Assembly (NCBI RefSeq): GCF_000300535.1
Contig: NZ_AMSH01000022.1
Location: 1-49,286 of the forward strand
Direction: 5' to 3'
DNA: 49,286 bases
Source: Bacillus xiamenensis
Lineage (GTDB): Bacteria; Bacillota; Bacilli; Bacillales; Bacillaceae
The position numbers and the translations under genes are program-made. Of the stretch, positions 46,371 to 49,286 are shown in pieces. The notes beneath the pieces are model-generated. The model saw only the letters and a list, made by a program, of their open reading frames with translations, had not been told where the DNA came from and did no database searches. How positions within the stretch are numbered: position 1 is the stretch's first letter; the number at the start of each line of letters is the position of its first letter.

Positions 46371-46410
46371 ACAGAAGAGAGCAGGCGAAAGATGCCTAAC
46401 TCTCTTCTGT
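46371..46410 (-). other. Strong intergenic hairpin between asd and dapG
   Basis: Perfect 11-bp arms ACAGAAGAGAG/CTCTCTTCTGT, plus an inner GGC/GCC pair. The minus-strand tail TACGTCAG has no T-run, so it is not an ordinary terminator. It lies 30 bp before the dapG start and could be an mRNA processing or stability element. Confidence 0.75.
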
Positions 46411-46433
46411 TCGTCCTCATCATCCATTGAATG

Positions 46434-47453
46434 TTAAACTAATTTTAATGCTTTTAAGCTTTCTGCAATTTGAACTGAGTTCCATGCAGCGCCTTTCAGC
46501 AGGTTATCAGATACAATCCACAAATGGAACCCATTTGGACGATCCAAATCTTTCCGAATGCGGCCGACAAATACGTCATTTTTTCCAACAGCATTTGCAG
46601 GCATTGGATAAATTTGCTGAGACGGATCATCTTGTAACGTAATCCCTGGTGCATCTTTTAGGATGGACTTGATGTCATCAACTGTCGCGTCATTTGATTC
46701 AAGTTCAACGTAAACAGATTCTGAATGACCCGTTTCAATTGGAAGTCTCACACATGTTGCCGCTACTTCCAGCTCAGGCAAGTGCATGATTTTTTTCGTT
46801 TCGTTGATCATTTTCATTTCTTCAAATGTATAGCCATTGTCTTGGAATTTATCAATTTGCGGGATCGCATTAAAGGCAATTTGATAAGGCATGACTTCTG
46901 GTGTCACATCTTCTTTATTTAAAATGGCTTGCGACTGGCTGTATAGTTCGTCAATGGCTTCATGTCCTGCACCTGATACTGCTTGGTAGGTGGATACAAT
47001 GACTTTTTTCAAGCCATATGCCTGACGAAGTGGTTCTAGTGCCGCCACCATTTGAATCGTTGAACAGTTAGGATTTGCAATGATCCCTTGATGGTCATGC
47101 AAATCTTTTTCGTTTACCTCTGGTACGACAAGAGGGGTATTTTCGTCCATACGAAAAGCACTTGTATTATCAACAACAATCGCACCTCGTTTGACCGCTT
47201 CAGGAGCTAGCGCCTTGGAAACATTTCCGCCAGCACTGAATAGTGCAATGTTGACCCCTTCAAAGCTTTCAGGTGTTGCTTCTTGAACGGTATACTCTTG
47301 ACCTCTGAATGTCACTTTTGTTCCAGCAGAACGTTTTGAGGATAGTAGAGTGAGTGTATCCATTTCAAAATCCCTGTCAGCTAGTGTTTTTAACATTTGT
47401 TGACCGACAGCTCCAGTCGCTCCAACTACAGCTACATGCAATCCTCTTCCCAT
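46434..47453 (-). CDS. asd: Aspartate-semialdehyde dehydrogenase
   Basis: Asd reduces aspartyl phosphate to the semialdehyde. It shows the NADP-binding VAVVGATGAVGQQM, the catalytic cysteine in IIANPNCSTIQMV, and RLPIETGHSESVYVE with the catalytic His and Arg region. The ATG at 47453 (MGRGLHVAV) has GAAGGAG eight bases upstream. It is 339 aa, about seven shorter than I recall for B. subtilis; the short gap lies before YQIAFNAIPQ. It is preceded by dpaB with an extended -10 promoter between. Confidence 0.96.
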   Translation of the reverse strand: MGRGLHVAVVGATGAVGQQMLKTLADRDFEMDTLTLLSSKRSAGTKVTFRGQEYTVQEATPESFEGVNIALFSAGGNVSKALAPEAVKRGAIVVDNTSAFRMDENTPLVVPEVNEKDLHDHQGIIANPNCSTIQMVAALEPLRQAYGLKKVIVSTYQAVSGAGHEAIDELYSQSQAILNKEDVTPEVMPYQIAFNAIPQIDKFQDNGYTFEEMKMINETKKIMHLPELEVAATCVRLPIETGHSESVYVELESNDATVDDIKSILKDAPGITLQDDPSQQIYPMPANAVGKNDVFVGRIRKDLDRPNGFHLWIVSDNLLKGAAWNSVQIAESLKALKLV

Positions 47454-47524
47454 CAGTAAAACTCCTTCCGACCCATCCATGATTCTTTTCATTCGGATGG
47501 CCATCCTATGACTTTTTACATTTT

Positions 47525-47552
47525 ATTTTACCATAGAAAAGCAAGGCTTGAA
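47525..47552 (-). promoter_or_regulatory. Sigma-A-like promoter of asd
   Basis: Minus-strand TTCAAG, 16-base spacer, then TGG-TAAAAT (extended -10). It lies about 70 bp before the asd start and allows vegetative expression separate from the sporulation genes upstream. Confidence 0.45.
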
Positions 47553-47592
47553 GTACCTTTTTTGAATCTTTCATGATTTTCTAGTGAATCTA

Positions 47593-48186
47593 TTATTCGT
47601 TTGATCCAATTAAAATCGGCTGAATTTGTCTATGCTCGAGCGCCTCTTCTACTGTTTTCGTCAGAAGATCCATATGTGCCACCATGGATGTTGGCTTTTT
47701 GAATGGATCATCTTGGCCAAACGGAATAAAGAAAATGTTCTTTGTCGACATTAGCCTCATGAGATTTGTACCATTTAAGCCTAGTGCATCGTTTGTTGAG
47801 ATACCTAAAACGACGGGACGATGATTCCGAATGGTGGCCTTTGCAGCCATTAAAACTGGACTGTCTGTCATCGCATTTGCAAACTTCGCCATTGAATTGC
47901 CCGTTAAAGGCGCAATGACCATACAATCGAGTGGGAGCTTTGGTCCGAGCGGCTCTGCCTTTACGATTGAGTCAATCGCTTGAAATCCCGTCACTTTCTC
48001 AATACGATCAATCCAGTCGGCTCCTTCTCCGAATCTCGTATTCGTGTTTTGCACCGTATACGACACGACAGGACGCACCTCTGCCCCTTCTTTAACAAGT
48101 GCTTCGATTTGCGGAAAAACGGCTTCATACGTACAGTGGGAACCTGTTAAGCCAAAGCCGATTCTTTTCCCCTTTAATGTTGTCAT
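47593..48186 (-). CDS. spoVFB: Dipicolinate synthase subunit B
   Basis: DpaB is the flavoprotein-like subunit of spore dipicolinate synthase, acting in the mother cell. It has 197 aa with the flavin/phosphopantothenoylcysteine-decarboxylase type fold: GKRIGFGLTGSHC at the start, PLTGNSMAKFANAMTDSPV, and VLGISTNDALGLN. Its ATG overlaps the dpaA stop (ATGA), with AGGGGG upstream. Confidence 0.95.
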   Translation of the reverse strand: MTTLKGKRIGFGLTGSHCTYEAVFPQIEALVKEGAEVRPVVSYTVQNTNTRFGEGADWIDRIEKVTGFQAIDSIVKAEPLGPKLPLDCMVIAPLTGNSMAKFANAMTDSPVLMAAKATIRNHRPVVLGISTNDALGLNGTNLMRLMSTKNIFFIPFGQDDPFKKPTSMVAHMDLLTKTVEEALEHRQIQPILIGSNE

Positions 48187-49085
48187 GATGTCATCCCCCT
48201 CTTTTCTTCCGCAAGTTCACATAGGAGTCCGGAAAGCACCTTTGCAATGATCTGCCCGGCTGTCTTTGGTGCAACAATTCCTGGAAGTCCCGGTGCAAGA
48301 AGTGCCTTCACTCCGTGCTTTTGTGCAAAATCAAAGTCTGTTCCGCCTGGGCGGGAGGCGATATCCAAAATGAGTGTCTTTGGTGTCATGCTGACGATGA
48401 CAGATGAATCTAATACAAGGCTTGGAATCGTATTGATGATGATATCAACATCTGTTACTTCATCTTTTAAACGGTCCATTGAAAACGGGTCAAGTCCCAT
48501 CTCAAAGGCTCGCGCTAAATGGGCTGTATCGGCAGCACCTACTTTCACATCCGCACCCAGCGCCCGAAATGTGCGTGCAATTGTGAGCCCTGTTCTTCCA
48601 AGCCCGAGAACAGCAACATGTGATCCATGAATCGTATAGTCCGTTTGCTGAATGGCCATCATGATAATCCCTTCAACTGTTGGAATAGAGTTATAAATGG
48701 CAATATCATCTCGCTCAAACAGCTTCACAAGCTTCCGGTTCACCTGCTTTGCCAGATTGTCTAAGTACGTATTAGAAATACCTGAGTACAAGATACAATG
48801 TGCAGGGGTTCTTTCTAAATATGCTGGTTCTAGCACGACCTTCTCATTTGAGAAAACGGTGGCAACGACCCCTTCATCCGTAGCACCTGATACTGGCAAG
48901 ATCATACTGTCTACCTGTTCAAAAGGAAGTTCTGACATTTTCAACTTTTCAGCTCCGATAAACCCATGATCCAACTGATCAAATCCGACCAAAAATACTT
49001 TGGCATGCTGCTGTGACAGCTTGCGAATGATTTCAAGCTGCCTTGCATCTCCCCCGATTACCGCAACCGTTAAACCGCTCAACAT
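48183..49085 (-). CDS. spoVFA: Dipicolinate synthase subunit A
   Basis: DpaA is the NAD(P)-binding subunit that oxidises the DapA product toward dipicolinic acid. N-terminal VAVIGGDARQLEI, a second Rossmann motif VAVLGLGRTGLTIART (about residues 152-168) and LLAPGLPGIVAPKTAGQI are typical. At 300 aa it is close to the family size. AAGGTGA lies nine bases before the ATG. A sigma-K-type promoter is visible upstream, as known for spoVF. Confidence 0.96.
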   Translation of the reverse strand: MLSGLTVAVIGGDARQLEIIRKLSQQHAKVFLVGFDQLDHGFIGAEKLKMSELPFEQVDSMILPVSGATDEGVVATVFSNEKVVLEPAYLERTPAHCILYSGISNTYLDNLAKQVNRKLVKLFERDDIAIYNSIPTVEGIIMMAIQQTDYTIHGSHVAVLGLGRTGLTIARTFRALGADVKVGAADTAHLARAFEMGLDPFSMDRLKDEVTDVDIIINTIPSLVLDSSVIVSMTPKTLILDIASRPGGTDFDFAQKHGVKALLAPGLPGIVAPKTAGQIIAKVLSGLLCELAEEKRGMTS

Positions 49086-49143
49086 ACTGACCGTTCACCT
49101 TCTTTATTTAAAAAAGTCTGTAATATTTTCCGAATCTCCCTTT

Positions 49144-49172
49144 TAGCATATGAGGAGAGGATTCAGCCTGTG
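49144..49172 (-). promoter_or_regulatory. Sigma-K-type promoter of spoVFAB
   Basis: The minus-strand -10 CATATGCTA fits CATAnnnTA fully, and a CAC -35 core lies 17 bases upstream. spoVF is a known sigma-K operon in B. subtilis. Confidence 0.6.
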
Positions 49173-49198
49173 AACAAATCGGGATGAGAAAAGAAAAA

Positions 49199-49223
49199 GA
49201 GCACCCTTTTATGATGGGTGCTC
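49199..49223 (-). terminator. Intrinsic terminator of the gene beyond the right edge
   Basis: Perfect GAGCACCC/GGGTGCTC stem with a 9-base loop, then TTTTTCTTTT on the minus strand. It shows that an upstream minus-strand unit ends before spoVFA. Confidence 0.85.
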
Positions 49224-49227
49224 CAGA

Positions 49228-49286
49228 TTATTGACAAAGGGCTAAAATGATCTTGATTTTAGCAATTTGTATATTTCTAATATTGA
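49228..49286 (-). other. Possible 3' end of a gene cut by the window edge
   Basis: A minus-strand frame reads NIRNIQIAKIKIILALCQ and stops at TAA 49228-49230, five bases before the terminator. Another frame stops at 49242-49244. The piece is too short to identify; it is not clearly the YmxH end expected from the B. subtilis order. Confidence 0.25.

Noticed and set aside
46371-47592. Lysine riboswitch (L-box) in front of asd or dapG
   Set aside because: The leaders are too short for an L-box and none of its conserved helices can be recognised.
48247-48630. 127-codon plus-strand frame over spoVFA
   Set aside because: It mirrors the codon structure of spoVFA on the other strand and has no ribosome site.

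Overview
This window is chromosomal DNA of a Bacillus species, most likely of the Bacillus pumilus/safensis/altitudinis group. Gene order and protein sequences closely follow the B. subtilis block spoVFA-spoVFB-asd-dapG-dapA-rnjB-tepA-ylzJ-spoIIIE-ymfC-ymfD-ymfF/H-ymfI/J/K-ymfM-pgsA-cinA-recA-rny-ymdB-spoVS-tdh-kbl-miaB-ymcA-cotE-mutS-mutL. The proteins differ enough from 168 to point to a sister lineage, and the pks island that follows mutL in 168 is not present next to mutL here. The species call is an inference from remembered sequences; the genus is secure. Every core gene is on the minus strand, so transcription runs from high to low coordinates.

Layout from high to low coordinates. (1) 49.1-44.2 kb holds dipicolinate synthase (dpaA/dpaB, with a sigma-K-type promoter), asd, dapG and dapA, the route from aspartate to dihydrodipicolinate that feeds both lysine/peptidoglycan and spore DPA. 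(2) 44.1-36.6 kb holds RNase J2, the ClpP-like TepA, ylzJ, the DNA translocase SpoIIIE, the GntR regulator ymfC and the MFS exporter ymfD. (3) 36.3-26.7 kb has two paralogous MMPL-type transporters of about 1040 residues, one with an adjacent MarR regulator, placed on either side of the M16 peptidase pair ymfF/ymfH. (4) 26.7-17.4 kb holds ymfI, ymfJ, ymfK, rodZ-like ymfM, pgsA, cinA, recA, rny, ymdB and spoVS. (5) 17.2-10.5 kb holds a lone RND permease, tdh-kbl and a lone MrcB-N/DUF3883 putative restriction-type protein. The RND gene and the DUF3883 gene look like lineage-specific insertions between conserved neighbours. (6) 10.4-2.9 kb holds miaB-ymcA, cotE and mutS-mutL. (7) 2.9 kb to the left edge is accessory DNA: a truncated tyrosine recombinase, an endolysin-type peptidoglycan-binding remnant, a DUF1433 gene, a small unknown gene and a disrupted Rap phosphatase gene.

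Many regulatory sites can be read directly: a LexA box with a sigma-A promoter at recA, a sigma-A promoter and leader hairpin at rny, sigma-E and sigma-K promoters at cotE, a sigma-H promoter at spoVS, and intrinsic terminators behind most transcription units.

The points most worth a second look are these: the Rap gene carries two overlapping quasi-duplications whose mismatches pile up at one end, which looks like an assembly artefact; the twin MMPL genes share a GTTTAACTA motif; the DUF3883 protein stands alone; and a strong hairpin without a T-tract sits between asd and dapG. No CRISPR array, tRNA, rRNA or complete mobile element was seen.
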